Origin: Neolewinella agarilytica
GTDB taxonomy: Bacteria > Bacteroidota > Bacteroidia > Chitinophagales > Saprospiraceae
Reading direction: 5' to 3'
Assembly: GCF_900110645.1 (NCBI RefSeq)
Contig: NZ_FOFB01000022.1
Coordinates: 1-64,000 of the forward strand
Length of the DNA: 64,000 nt
A model generated the notes under the pieces. It had not been told where the DNA came from. It ran no database searches and saw only the letters and a program-made list of their open reading frames with translations. This document shows positions 36,301-43,154 of the stretch, piece after piece. Position 1 is the stretch's first letter; the number at the start of each line of letters is the position of its first letter. The position numbers and the translations under genes are program-made.

Positions 36301-37354
36301 TTTCGTTTCGGAGGACCAGACACCTCCGGTAGTTATGCTGGCTGATCCGCTGGCGTTGAATTGCTCCCGCGAATTTGCCACTATTGACGGAACGGGGAGC
36401 AGCCGGGGGCCGGACTTCGTCCGCCAGTGGGACAGCCCCGGGAATACAGCGGTGGCCACGGCGGATCTTTATCAGGTAAGAGGCTCGGTTCCGGGCTTCT
36501 ATTCGCTCACAGTTTCTAACCGGGTTAATGGTTGCAGCACCGTTGATAGTGTAGAACTGTTGCGGAGCGCACTTGCCGTAGATGATCTGGCCCTGGAGGT
36601 GATTCAGCCCACCTGCCTGGATGACCCCAACGGAGATATATTGATTATGGGCGTAAGTGGAGGCACTCCTCCTTTCCGCTACCGACTGGATGATGGCCTG
36701 TTGACGGACCGACTAGTATACGAGGGGCTTCCCGTTGGCCGCTATGAGGTGGAAGTGGTAGGAGCTGACGGTTGTTCGGTCTCGCAAATGATCGACATCA
36801 ATCCGGGGCCGGAGGTAATGGTGGATCTGCGCGAAGACACTGTGATTCGGCTGGGGGATAGTCTGCCGCTGAATTTCACTACCAACATCCTTAACTGGGA
36901 TACCTTGATTTGGAGCAGTAGCGGTCCGTTGCCTTCAGTATCTTCAGACGGACCAATCACCGTCGCACCACAAGTTAGTCAGGGCTACCGGCTGGTAGTT
37001 GTTGGCGCGGATGGTTGCCTTGCAACGGACAATGTTATCATCGAAGTAGATGAGACCGTCAATGTCTACGTGCCAACGGCCTTCAGTCCGAATGGAGATG
37101 ACAACAATGACAAGATTCGGCCCTTCTTCGGGCCGCAGGTAGAGCGTTTACTCTCCTTTCGGGTCTATGACCGATGGGGAGAGCAGGTCTATGATCTGGA
37201 AAGCGACCCCGAGCGCGGAGGAGATTTTTTCGGCTGGGATGGTAATCTGGACGGGAAACCGTTGAACCCGCAGGTCTTCATCTGGCAACTGGAAATAGAA
37301 CTGGTGGACGGAACGGTGCTGCAGGAGTTTGGAGACTTTGTATTGCTGCGGTGA
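30398..37354 (+). CDS. Giant multi-domain surface protein with type B T9SS sorting domain
   Basis: From the TTG at 30398 the protein has 2318 residues. There is no ATG or GTG start: in-frame CTG (30362), ATT (30380) and TTG (30398) are the candidates, and an earlier one would give a better signal peptide (IIRICLLASLLAASNFLLGQ). A proprotein-convertase-like P domain (about 25-185) is followed by three GCDS-containing repeats (about 310-460) and about 18 Ig/PKD-like repeats of roughly 90 residues, each with a leading L-x-C and a later G-C. A SprB-like repeat (GVSGGTPPFRYRLDDG) and a gliding-motility-type CTD (VYVPTAFSPNGDDNND) end the protein. It is probably an adhesin or motility filament component. 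Two dispersed repeat ends lie in frame at domain boundaries. Confidence 0.85.
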   Translation: MASLLAASNFLLGQRCGYTDTIAIDAIGETDITISIENYLNNDLSDPDQGLCGISLYFQHSYVYDLSVSVTSPAGQTVEFIGPVNAQTRPPTNLARWFIDFLACDSTAAPDAGATGQWNNNSGFNWPAFGLFQGDYFPAMGCFSDLNTGPVNGDWTITFNNSRTGQQGRATYLLLTFCDDANSEGPCCFANAGELETEPLIETCEFPDDLPLSFPPRYRQPRPDADLYGYTYLIARNDSVLFTQDDINLAGFPAAEYEICGLSYREGELPLLPLDGSFEFDQLRQDFADVQPTLCADLTPVCQLVRLLPPPDTTFMDRIVCTGGSVTVGTEVYNTTGVFPNTLVDQFGCDSVVVLDLQVVQVLRETVDTTICAEGFFSVGQNDYVLPGNYVDTIPSVLGCDSIVTLNLDVADPIRFDTTLSICAGDTFFVGEEPFFESIIDSRRIQAVNGCDSFVQFNLRVLSPEIGFSFQQDSITCRTPVAESRIFGANVAFTQSLGWFDAVGNRLSSSFVLEADTAGTYFFELVVGSRGTFCTVEDSITVTDYRFDITADLAPTQVQCTGTEEQCAIINCRNPVVGILATPSPAGPAYRYQWAAPPGGNITSADNVAEITVDAPGRYDLMITDPVTGCRFDTFFVIGIDTLQPSLAFFGHEILNCETAEINLIADTFQLRNDELEYVWTGDCLPAAVAGPSLRIDCPGMVTLTVTNQTNGCSRDTSFLIEEDLAPVNFSLAPAAAPINCFTPTQTLDGSGSSSANGLLYAWTLNGGADTIGRDPTLLIDVPGDYRLFVVDQRSRCFAEGQVTVPGDTLRPNALSGPQALTLNCFLPDTILGDAALPNRPTVEYAWVELSNPLDTIGLTAILPVSPPGGVFRLTAYDPLNGCRTADSTLVRTDFATPFLRIAEPLDFDCFTDSIVLDATQTNLSYPNTQSWSGPCVPTQTDTNRLAVYCPGTYFYTVTNLESGCSETDSVRVNLAANGVVAILPDTAFLDCDTGETRLDRRLGTDAPVVRWFRDGTPVNLVGQQPRVTVPGVYTLVLGNFNESCLDTARTVVTANCPVLSIIVPPDSITCVRSFVELDATNSFPISGAGQSTEWLIPAGAVAIVGLNPRTLRVFTPGRFGFVIRNLVDGSVDTSYVDVVRNQIDPIADAGPRDTINCYQPEVELDAGNSQQGPLLDYLWTNTSGDTIGTTQQVNVSTAGPYLLTVTQRETGCDAVDNVLIRRDTNVPGLTFSAAQIPCDTVDFAMSVLPDESGEYTYVWSGPAVLAQSSQDTVRIADVGVYVVTVTDLSNGCPAIDSVEATRLPCPPFPFLADTSLTCKSDTLRIAPTFRDPCEGCTYRWLRNGSPMPGQQDSILPVIREGVYAVIATNVFGLTDTAFASITDARILPESNAGPDRTLTCDVTSIVLGNNEEEPDFPYSYQWLTSDGTPIPGATNDSLSVSMGGEYQLLTTNLFSECIALDTVLVGYDTIPPVANAGTGRLLDCNNKRRTLDGIRSSLGNRFAYSWSGGGSELCLEGSTTLNPIVRCGGTYTITVRDTLNGCTASATTFVEVDDELPNLIPLADTTLNCNSDSVLLVGRDISSPNLLYGWEEIRSNGNLPVAESSPGIIRVGTEGNFRFSATNTISGCDNSFDVAVSADLIRPIVNAGLSDTFFCALDSLPVIGTASTASGRPLLYSWNSGTGFFVSESDSLRAHIFQPDTYYLTATDVANSCSTTDSVFIFRDTEAPVAFAGMDTTLTCDRNSLTLNGGGTTLSGQADFFWTTRDGNILTGSQTLTPLIDQEGRYQINITDPVNDCSGADIVRVSLDTLRPAAAVNLPAGNLINCFRPQVEIQGLRPITFSGGVDYSWLAPDQTVSSERTIIAADSGAYRLIVTGQRNACADTTSVSISADFAAPISTVATPLPITCIRDSVRLTPTTLEQGVRYRWLTADGDGLVVSDELTVGATGLYLLESLDQRNGCRDTVSTFVSEDQTPPVVMLADPLALNCSREFATIDGTGSSRGPDFVRQWDSPGNTAVATADLYQVRGSVPGFYSLTVSNRVNGCSTVDSVELLRSALAVDDLALEVIQPTCLDDPNGDILIMGVSGGTPPFRYRLDDGLLTDRLVYEGLPVGRYEVEVVGADGCSVSQMIDINPGPEVMVDLREDTVIRLGDSLPLNFTTNILNWDTLIWSSSGPLPSVSSDGPITVAPQVSQGYRLVVVGADGCLATDNVIIEVDETVNVYVPTAFSPNGDDNNDKIRPFFGPQVERLLSFRVYDRWGEQVYDLESDPERGGDFFGWDGNLDGKPLNPQVFIWQLEIELVDGTVLQEFGDFVLLR
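32056..32076 (+). repeat. Dispersed repeat end inside the giant gene
   Basis: GGCGCCAACGCAGGTGCAGTG matches the family end apart from two bases. It encodes APTQVQ at the start of an Ig-like repeat. Confidence 0.65.
32589..32611 (-). repeat. Dispersed repeat end inside the giant gene
   Basis: The core TTGCACCTGCGGCCGCGCCC matches the family end at 18 of 20 bases and sits in the opposite orientation to the copy at 32056. It encodes LAPAAAP at the boundary of two Ig-like repeats. Confidence 0.75.
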
Positions 37355-37360
37355 TTCCTG

Positions 37361-37784
37361 GGCCCGGCCCATGCTGCCTCCGGCAGCTAGCGGTGGCGAG
37401 TTCCCTCCGGGATGGAGTTGATTGAGGTATGCGGGCTTTTGGAGGCCGCTGCGCTACGGATATTTCACGCAGAAGGACGCGGAAGGAGGGGAGGACGCAG
37501 AGGGTAGTGTCGCTGCGCGACGGGTTTTGTGGTCCGGTCCATGCTGCCTCCGGCAGCTAGCGATGGCGAGTTCCCTCCGGGAAGGAGTTGACTGAGGTGT
37601 GCGGGCTTCTGGAGGCCGCTGCGCTACGAGGTATTTCACGCAGAAGGACGCGGAAGGAGGGGAGGACGCAGAGGGTTAGTGTCGCTGCGCGACGAGGTTT
37701 TGTGGCCCGGTCCATGCTGCCTCCGGCAGCGAGCGGTGGCGAGTTCTCTCCGGGAAGGAGTTGACTGAGGTATGCGGGCTTTGG
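37361..37784. repeat. Three tandem copies of a 170-bp repeat
   Basis: Units at 37361-37530 (170 bp), 37531-37703 (173 bp) and 37704-37784 (partial) are over 90 percent alike by eye. Each full unit contains hairpins GCTGCC-TCC-GGCAGC and GTCGC-TGC-GCGAC and a stretch with CACGCAGAAGGACGCGGAAGG. Apparent open frames across it do not look like protein. It occupies most of the 677-base gap 37355-38031; the rest holds one dispersed repeat end. Confidence 0.9.
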
Positions 37785-37935
37785 CTTGTACTGTTTTTTA
37801 TAGATGATTTTGTCAGGTGAAATTGATTCCGACAGCAACAACTGTAGTTTTTTGCCTTCTTCCCGACTATGGGTTTTAGCTCCAGAGATTTCTATTAAGA
37901 GTAAGCACCTTTGACATAGCTCCCTTTAACTTCCT

Positions 37936-37957
37936 TTGCACCTGCGTCCTCGACTAC
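37936..37957 (-). repeat. Dispersed repeat, single end
   Basis: TTGCACCTGCGTCCTCGAC keeps the inner 14 bases of the family end and decays at the outer side. It lies 75 bases from the stop of the 38032 gene. Confidence 0.6.
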
Positions 37958-38031
37958 ATTTGAGTATTGCGAAGCACCCCATCAAATAAAGCTCGTCATC
38001 GTCTGTCAGGTTGAACAAAGCCTGACTGCGC

Positions 38032-38799
38032 TCATAATGGACTAAGGCTGGCAGCCGTAAGTTCAACGGGGTAATCCGTCACTACGGCCAGGTAATCGAA
38101 GAAAAGGTCATCGATCATTCGACTGGGCTCAGCGGCCAGGGTATGATCTGCCTGTTCGAGGATGAGGCCAAACTGACGGAGGCTACCCGTCATCGCAACC
38201 GCAGCTTCTTCGGCGTCAATGGCATTACGGCCATAGCCGGGAAAAAGAGTGTCAGAAAAGCGGGGGCGGGCGGCAACGTATTCGGTCCAGCTTTTAGCCG
38301 CTAACTCATAGCGTTCTTCATACTCATTCCAGTCCAGCAGGCACATCATCGGGTCGTTGCTGGCGGCCACCACATCCTGCCATTGGTAGTAAAAATCGTA
38401 CAGGCGGTCAGCAGGATGGTTTATGCCCATTTGGGGGCGAAGCGTCCTTAGTTCATTCTGCATCAGACTAACGGCCATCATGGCCCGCTTCGGCTGGTTA
38501 TGCCTGACGGCGTTTTTCAGGTTGACCATCCATAGATTTATCCGTCCTGCAGACTGCCGTACAGCGGGACTCATCCTCAGTTGTCTGTACTGCTGACTCA
38601 TGAGTTGCCAGTCCTTCTGGGTGGCATCATTGAAGGCTGCTATCTGCGGTTCATCTTCCCGTTCCAGCGCAATCCAGGTCAGCATCAGATCCCGTTCGAG
38701 GTTTTCCATTTCGACGATCTGGTCTTCGGAGCAGTTGGTCATCAAAGCAGGAAGCAGCAGTAATAAGAACAGGCTGGTAATGGAATGAGAATACGACAT
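38032..38799 (-). CDS. Helical lipoprotein downstream of a USP gene
   Basis: The protein has 255 residues. The signal peptide ends in a lipobox (ALMTNCS). The rest is predicted mostly helical (LERDLMLTWIALERED, AVRHNQPKRAMMAVSLMQNELRTLR) with no domain I recognise. It starts 42 bases after the stop of the USP gene at 38842 on the same strand and is probably co-transcribed from the operator pair at 39754-39787. This suggests an envelope-located stress function, which is inference only. Confidence 0.65.
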   Translation of the reverse strand: MSYSHSITSLFLLLLLPALMTNCSEDQIVEMENLERDLMLTWIALEREDEPQIAAFNDATQKDWQLMSQQYRQLRMSPAVRQSAGRINLWMVNLKNAVRHNQPKRAMMAVSLMQNELRTLRPQMGINHPADRLYDFYYQWQDVVAASNDPMMCLLDWNEYEERYELAAKSWTEYVAARPRFSDTLFPGYGRNAIDAEEAAVAMTGSLRQFGLILEQADHTLAAEPSRMIDDLFFDYLAVVTDYPVELTAASLSPL

Positions 38800-38841
38800 G
38801 GCGCTTGGTTTTATTGGAGGACAGAGGTTCCTGAGAATTGG

Positions 38842-39705
38842 TTAGTATTCACTAATCGGGATTACCAGTAGTGGCGTGACGGCAAATCGCATTACGTGCT
38901 TGATGTCAGAATCCAGGAATAGTCGTTTCCACAGACTACGCTTCCGGTGACCGAGGACCAGCAGATCGATATTTTCTTCTTCTGCATAATCCAGCAATCT
39001 GAAAGCAGTGGTGCCCGGGTTTAAGAGGTCTAACTCAACGGGGTAGCCAGGGAAGTCGGTGTTCAGCACTTCCTCCATCAGGTCGATTTCCTTGCGTGTT
39101 TCTCCTTTTTCACTGGAATCACGGACGTGAACCAGACGCATAGAGGGCGCGAGTGGAATACGGAGGAAATCAAATCCTTTGCTGGTTTCCCGCAAACCCT
39201 TCACGACATCAAAGGCAATTGATGCCCGTTCCATTTTAGGGTTTTTGTAGTCTTCAGGAACCAACAGTACGGGGCAGGCGGACTGCTCGGCTACCGTGCG
39301 GGCTACACTGCCGAAGAAGGGCGTGACGGTACTCACCGCACCTGTGCCTACTCCTCCCATGACGATCAGGCAAGTAGCCTCCTCCTGACTGGCTTTAATC
39401 AGGACGTCAGTTGGGGAGCCGACGGTTTCAAGGCTACTGATGGTAACTTCCGTTTCAGGGCCTTCCGCTGCAACCGCTGCTTTGGCGGGCACGGAAAAAC
39501 GAATGAACTGATCGATGCTGCGCTGAGCAGCCTGCCGTGCTTCTATTCCTCCCTTTTTTACGCGGGAGTCTTCTACGTGGCCGTAGCCGTCATGAACATG
39601 GATGACTTCCAGATCACATCCAATGGCTTCCGCCAGGAAGTGAGCGTAGCGCAGGGCAGCACTGGCTGCGGAGGAAAAGTCGGTGGGGACAATTATCTTT
39701 TGCAT
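38842..39705 (-). CDS. Tandem universal stress protein, subfamily A
   Basis: The 287-residue protein has two UspA-like halves. I start at MQKIIVPTDFSSAASAALRYA; the longer frame overlaps the -7 box. The first half ends with GGVGTGAVSTVTPFFGS, an ATP-loop-like motif with 11 rather than 9 residues between the second glycine and GS. The second half has LLVLGHRKRSLWKRLF in place of a glycine loop. Four island proteins share this variant (38842, 43947, 53484, 54387), all on the minus strand. Usp proteins bind ATP or partner proteins during starvation and low oxygen. The gene is followed by a lipoprotein gene. Confidence 0.88.
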   Translation of the reverse strand: MQKIIVPTDFSSAASAALRYAHFLAEAIGCDLEVIHVHDGYGHVEDSRVKKGGIEARQAAQRSIDQFIRFSVPAKAAVAAEGPETEVTISSLETVGSPTDVLIKASQEEATCLIVMGGVGTGAVSTVTPFFGSVARTVAEQSACPVLLVPEDYKNPKMERASIAFDVVKGLRETSKGFDFLRIPLAPSMRLVHVRDSSEKGETRKEIDLMEEVLNTDFPGYPVELDLLNPGTTAFRLLDYAEEENIDLLVLGHRKRSLWKRLFLDSDIKHVMRFAVTPLLVIPISEY

Positions 39706-39721
39706 AATGAATTTCTTTGAA

Positions 39722-39787
39722 CCAAAGATCGAGCCTGTCCGGTCCGGGATCAATGATAAAAGTCACTGACTTCAATGATTTGTATTG
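39722..39787 (-). promoter_or_regulatory. Tandem Fnr-like operator and promoter of the 38842 USP gene
   Basis: Sites TGATAAAAGTCA (39754-39765) and TGATTTGTATTG (39776-39787) start 22 bp apart. On the minus strand the -7 element GATCTTTGG (39722-39730) is centred 33.5 bp from the proximal site. Both sites are degenerate in the second half. Confidence 0.65.
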
Positions 39788-39873
39788 AGGTGGTGAAATT
39801 CAACGGGAGAATGTCATAGTTGCTGATTCTACATTATATAGTATGTGTGCCCAAGAGCCCTTTAGTACTTTCA

Positions 39874-39970
39874 GGCGCAGACGCAGGTGCAAGGGAAAGA
39901 CCTTTAATGAGCAAGGGGGAAGACCCGTAATTGCTTTCTGGTCCAATTCCCTGCACCTGCGTCAGCGCCC
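39874..39970. repeat. Dispersed inverted-repeat element (paired ends)
   Basis: The left end GGCGCAGACGCAGGTGCAAGG and right end CTGCACCTGCGTCAGCGCCC enclose about 57 bases. The element lies between the two divergent operator pairs of the flanking USP genes and could insulate them. Confidence 0.8.
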
Positions 39971-39990
39971 CTTTACCCAAACAGGCGGAC

Positions 39991-40056
39991 TGACGAAAAT
40001 CACCTCCTGCTATGATGAAAAGCAGTAAAGTATGATGAGTGGTCACTGACCTTAGC
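39991..40056 (+). promoter_or_regulatory. Tandem Fnr-like operator and promoter of the 40077 USP operon
   Basis: Sites TGACGAAAATCA (39991-40002) and TGATGAAAAGCA (40013-40024) start 22 bp apart. The -7-like GACCTTAGC (40048-40056) is centred 33.5 bp from the proximal site. This is the most degenerate of the five operator pairs. Confidence 0.55.
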
Positions 40057-40076
40057 AGGAACAAAAATATAATACC

Positions 40077-40988
40077 ATGCCTGCCATCAAATCCATCCTT
40101 GTACCTATTGATTTTTCAACCGTGGCAGCTAATGCCTTTAATTATGCTCTCCATCTGGCAGACAGGTATCCCGCACGGATTGATTTACTATACGTTATGC
40201 CTACGGCTCTTTCTTCCCCGGGGATGGATAGAATCCTGGCAGCTCGTGCAGGAGAGCTTAAAAAGGAGGCAATAGAAAAAATGGTCTCCTTCCGCAGTAA
40301 GGGAATAGATAACGCGATGAATACGCTTACGGGCATACCCGAAGTATGCGTATTTATTGAAGCCGGTGATCTTGGGCCGATCGTTAAAAAAAGGATTAAA
40401 GCCGGGAAGACGGACCTGATAATTATGGGCACCACTGGTCGGGAAAAGCCCTTGTCCGGTTTGATCGGCACGAATACCACTCATCTTATTGATGAGACCA
40501 AAGTTCCTGTCCTGATCATCCCTAATGAAGCACGCACCCGCAAACCGGGGCGGCTCTGTTATGCTACTGATCTCAAACACCTCGATCCTTTCCGGGTTAC
40601 GGAATTGTTCGATTTCTTCGGTCCTTTTGCACCCAATGTAGATTTTGTGCATGTCTCTTCCGTCAGCCATGAAAAAACGGAATTCGACCTGGACCTTTTG
40701 CGCAAAGTGCTTGATCAACCCGATATTCATGAGCGCCTGAACTTTACCCAGATTTCGGGGAAGAACAAGGTGGACGAGTTGCTTCGTTACGCAAAAAAAT
40801 CTGCTGCGGACATCATAGTAATGAACCGGCCCCGCCGAGGCTGGCTGGAGCGTCTCTGGAAGCGTAGCCACACGCAGGAGGCAATAGTGAAGACAGAGTT
40901 GCCCTTACTGATTTTTCAGGCAGATGAAACTGCCGGCACCTCTGGCATCCTCCGCTCAGAGGAAGAATCCTTAACGCTAAAATCTTAA
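40077..40988 (+). CDS. Tandem universal stress protein, subfamily B
   Basis: The 303-residue protein has two Usp domains. The N-terminal half begins IKSILVPIDFSTVAANAFNYAL and carries a canonical G-x2-G-x9-G-T loop (GTTGREKPLSGLIGT), so ATP binding is plausible. The C-terminal half ends with NRPRRGWLERLWKRSHTQEAI, a basic-aromatic motif shared with the USPs at 41390 and 45022. It is the first gene of an operon with a cupin-like gene four bases downstream and another USP gene. It is divergent from the subfamily A gene at 38842. Confidence 0.88.
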   Translation: MPAIKSILVPIDFSTVAANAFNYALHLADRYPARIDLLYVMPTALSSPGMDRILAARAGELKKEAIEKMVSFRSKGIDNAMNTLTGIPEVCVFIEAGDLGPIVKKRIKAGKTDLIIMGTTGREKPLSGLIGTNTTHLIDETKVPVLIIPNEARTRKPGRLCYATDLKHLDPFRVTELFDFFGPFAPNVDFVHVSSVSHEKTEFDLDLLRKVLDQPDIHERLNFTQISGKNKVDELLRYAKKSAADIIVMNRPRRGWLERLWKRSHTQEAIVKTELPLLIFQADETAGTSGILRSEEESLTLKS

Positions 40989-40991
40989 GTA

Positions 40992-41315
40992 ATGAACGAT
41001 CGACCTACCGATAAAGCTTCCACTATTGAAAGTGTACTACAAAAACTAAAAACAAGTGTTGGCCCGGTGACTGAGATGTTACACAATAACGACAGCTTTA
41101 AAGTGATCCTGTTGGGCCTTAACGTCGATGTCCTGCTACCGGATCACCACACTAAGTTGCCCACTAAACTGACCGTATTAAAAGGCAGTGTGGTGTACCG
41201 GGATATCAATGGGAACGTACCTCTTTTTCAATATGATGAACTGGAGATTCCAATCAACGAAATTCACTCCGTCCAGGCAATTCGACCAAGCCTCTGCCTG
41301 CTGACCATTGGGTAG
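40992..41315 (+). CDS. Small cupin-like protein in a USP operon
   Basis: The 107-residue protein starts three bases after the stop of the preceding USP gene. The centre (FKVILLGLNVDVLLPDHHT then LTVLKGSVVYRD and EIPINEIHSVQA) has the strand pattern of a single-domain cupin, with two adjacent histidines that could bind a metal. Not all cupin metal ligands can be seen. It is probably a small cytoplasmic binding or sensing protein. I cannot name its ligand. Confidence 0.65.
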   Translation: MNDRPTDKASTIESVLQKLKTSVGPVTEMLHNNDSFKVILLGLNVDVLLPDHHTKLPTKLTVLKGSVVYRDINGNVPLFQYDELEIPINEIHSVQAIRPSLCLLTIG

Positions 41316-41332
41316 CCTGCCTGGATCGAACG

Positions 41333-41351
41333 CCAGGCCCTTCCGGCCTGG
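41333..41351 (+). other. Intercistronic hairpin in the USP operon
   Basis: CCAGGCC-CTTCC-GGCCTGG forms a 7-bp GC-rich stem between the cupin-like gene and the next USP gene. A preceding CCTGG at 41320 offers an alternative pairing. There is no clean T-run, so it is more likely a processing or stability element than a full terminator. Confidence 0.5.
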
Positions 41352-41389
41352 ATACTCACTATCGGTTTTCTTGTACGAAAAGAAAAAAC

Positions 41390-42238
41390 ATGAAAAGCAT
41401 AAAACACATTCTGGTTCCCGTAGACTTCGGCGAAGTATCCGCCAATGCCTACGAATATGCCTTGCAACTGGCAGGCGAGTTATCCGCTTCCGTACATCTT
41501 CTGCATTGTCTGCCGGCGGCGCCGGTAATTCCGGGGAACGGACATGTCGTGTTAGACACAGTGCCTCAGCTTCATCAGCGGGCAAAGGAACAGATTGCCG
41601 ATTTTGCGGTAGCTGGTAAGGCTAATGCGCGCTGGCAGGTAAGCCAGATGCCGGAGGTGACTACCTCCATCAGCGCATTCGGGCTGAAGGAGGGTATAAC
41701 GCAGTACGTTATGGACCACGAAGTTGGCCTTATCGTTATGGGCACCCACGGCGTGCAGGATGCCTGGGACAGGTTCTTCGGCACCAACGCTACTTTTCTG
41801 GTGGGCAAAGTAAAACCGCCTATCCTTGTCTTGCCACTCAACGCCAGGTACCAGGCCTTAAAGACGATTTGCTTTGCTACCGGGCTTCGCGAGAGTGACC
41901 TGGTCGGGGCGGGCAGCCTGAGAAAAGCGCTGTCCGTTTTTGATCCTCAAATTAACTACCTGCACGTTCACCTTCCCGATGATCCGCAAACTTCGGATGG
42001 CCTTGATCTCTTCCGTCGTGCCTTTGAGCAACCACGGGATGGTGTGGAGGCAACGTTCATCACAACCTTTAATGAGGATGTTACCGACGGTATTTTTAAT
42101 TATCTCAATAAGCATCCGCACGACCTGCTCGTGATGATTAAGCTTGAGCGAGGCTGGTGGGATCGAATGTTCGCACACAGCGACACCCGGGAGTCCGCAG
42201 GTGTTACGAATCTTCCACTGTTGATCCTTGGGCAGTAA
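41390..42238 (+). CDS. Tandem universal stress protein, subfamily B
   Basis: The 282-residue protein has two Usp domains. The first begins IKHILVPVDFGEVSANAYEYAL and ends with the canonical loop GTHGVQDAWDRFFGT (G-x2-G-x9-G-T). The second half ends with IKLERGWWDRMFAHSDTRES, related to the motif in the 40077 and 45022 proteins. It is third in the operon begun at 40077. Its last 35 bases overlap the end of the convergent MscS-like gene. Confidence 0.87.
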   Translation: MKSIKHILVPVDFGEVSANAYEYALQLAGELSASVHLLHCLPAAPVIPGNGHVVLDTVPQLHQRAKEQIADFAVAGKANARWQVSQMPEVTTSISAFGLKEGITQYVMDHEVGLIVMGTHGVQDAWDRFFGTNATFLVGKVKPPILVLPLNARYQALKTICFATGLRESDLVGAGSLRKALSVFDPQINYLHVHLPDDPQTSDGLDLFRRAFEQPRDGVEATFITTFNEDVTDGIFNYLNKHPHDLLVMIKLERGWWDRMFAHSDTRESAGVTNLPLLILGQ

Positions 42239-43130
42239 GGTTTAGGTCAGGAATCTTAATGATTTCAATGGTAGCGGAGGCGAGAGTAACTTTGTTGTCG
42301 GTGGCCAGAATGGCCTTTCCAATGCGTTCGTTCAGTAGGTTCTTGGTTGACCGTCTCTGCCGGTAATCCACGATGTACCGAACGTTGAATTGCATCCAGT
42401 TGTCAGTCATCGTAATGGCCAGCGTCGGTTCGACTTTGGCGTCTTCGATGTAATATTTACTCACTACCTTTTTCCAGTTCAGCCGGGACTGGGTAAGATA
42501 TTCGGACAAGATTTCAGCGGTAGTTGATATCACAATTGATTTCGCCAGATCGAGGTCTGAACCATAACGGATCGGGAAGTTGATCTCATCCCACACGAAG
42601 GGGAAATCCTGTGAATAGTTGTAGATAGGCCCTTTAAAAACGAAAGCATTACTCAGCTTTACAATCCTGCCGCTATAGTTGTCGCTCGATACCCATTCGC
42701 CGATTTCCATCATGGTAGTATAAATGCTGTCTATATCAATTACATCCCCTTTGATGCCATTGATCTCAATTCGGTCTCCTGGTTGATAAACCTTAACGAT
42801 GAAAATGTAAAAAGAGCCTGCAATGCTAAGAATCAATTCCTGAAGGGTGATGGTTATACCAGCCGTTAATAAGCCGATGGCCAGCGTGAAATCTTTGACG
42901 GAGCCCGTAAAGTAGGATACGGTTAGAATGATAATAAGTACGTACCCAACGATCTCAATGGCCTTCTGAGATTTGTATCTGACGGATGTATCCGGTAATT
43001 TTCGTTTTAGGAGTTTCCTGAGGAAGGATATGGTTAGTATAATCAATATCAGCCAGGTCACATATTTAAGCGCACTAACCAGGGTTGGATTTAGAACCAT
43101 CCATTCTTTGACGCTTTCCAGAAATTGCAT
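42204..43130 (-). CDS. MscS-family mechanosensitive channel
   Basis: The 308-residue protein has three to four hydrophobic segments in residues 15-115, followed by the MscS beta domain (YQPGDRIEINGIKGDVIDID) and a C-terminal alpha/beta domain. The pore-lining helix region (FTLAIGLLTAGITITLQELILSIAGSFYIF) is recognisable though less glycine/alanine regular than in E. coli MscS. It should act in the inner membrane to release solutes or conduct ions. It is the third gene of the operon usp (43947), usp (43155), mscS-like, with a 24-base gap, so it is expected to respond to the same operator pair. Confidence 0.85.
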   Translation of the reverse strand: MQFLESVKEWMVLNPTLVSALKYVTWLILIILTISFLRKLLKRKLPDTSVRYKSQKAIEIVGYVLIIILTVSYFTGSVKDFTLAIGLLTAGITITLQELILSIAGSFYIFIVKVYQPGDRIEINGIKGDVIDIDSIYTTMMEIGEWVSSDNYSGRIVKLSNAFVFKGPIYNYSQDFPFVWDEINFPIRYGSDLDLAKSIVISTTAEILSEYLTQSRLNWKKVVSKYYIEDAKVEPTLAITMTDNWMQFNVRYIVDYRQRRSTKNLLNERIGKAILATDNKVTLASATIEIIKIPDLNLTAQGSTVEDS

Positions 43131-43154
43131 ACGGTTTGTTTAAGGGAGGGTATT

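Noticed and set aside
37557-37841. Minus-strand open frames across the 170-bp repeats
   Set aside because: They repeat with the DNA unit, have low-complexity composition, and carry no recognisable start or domain.
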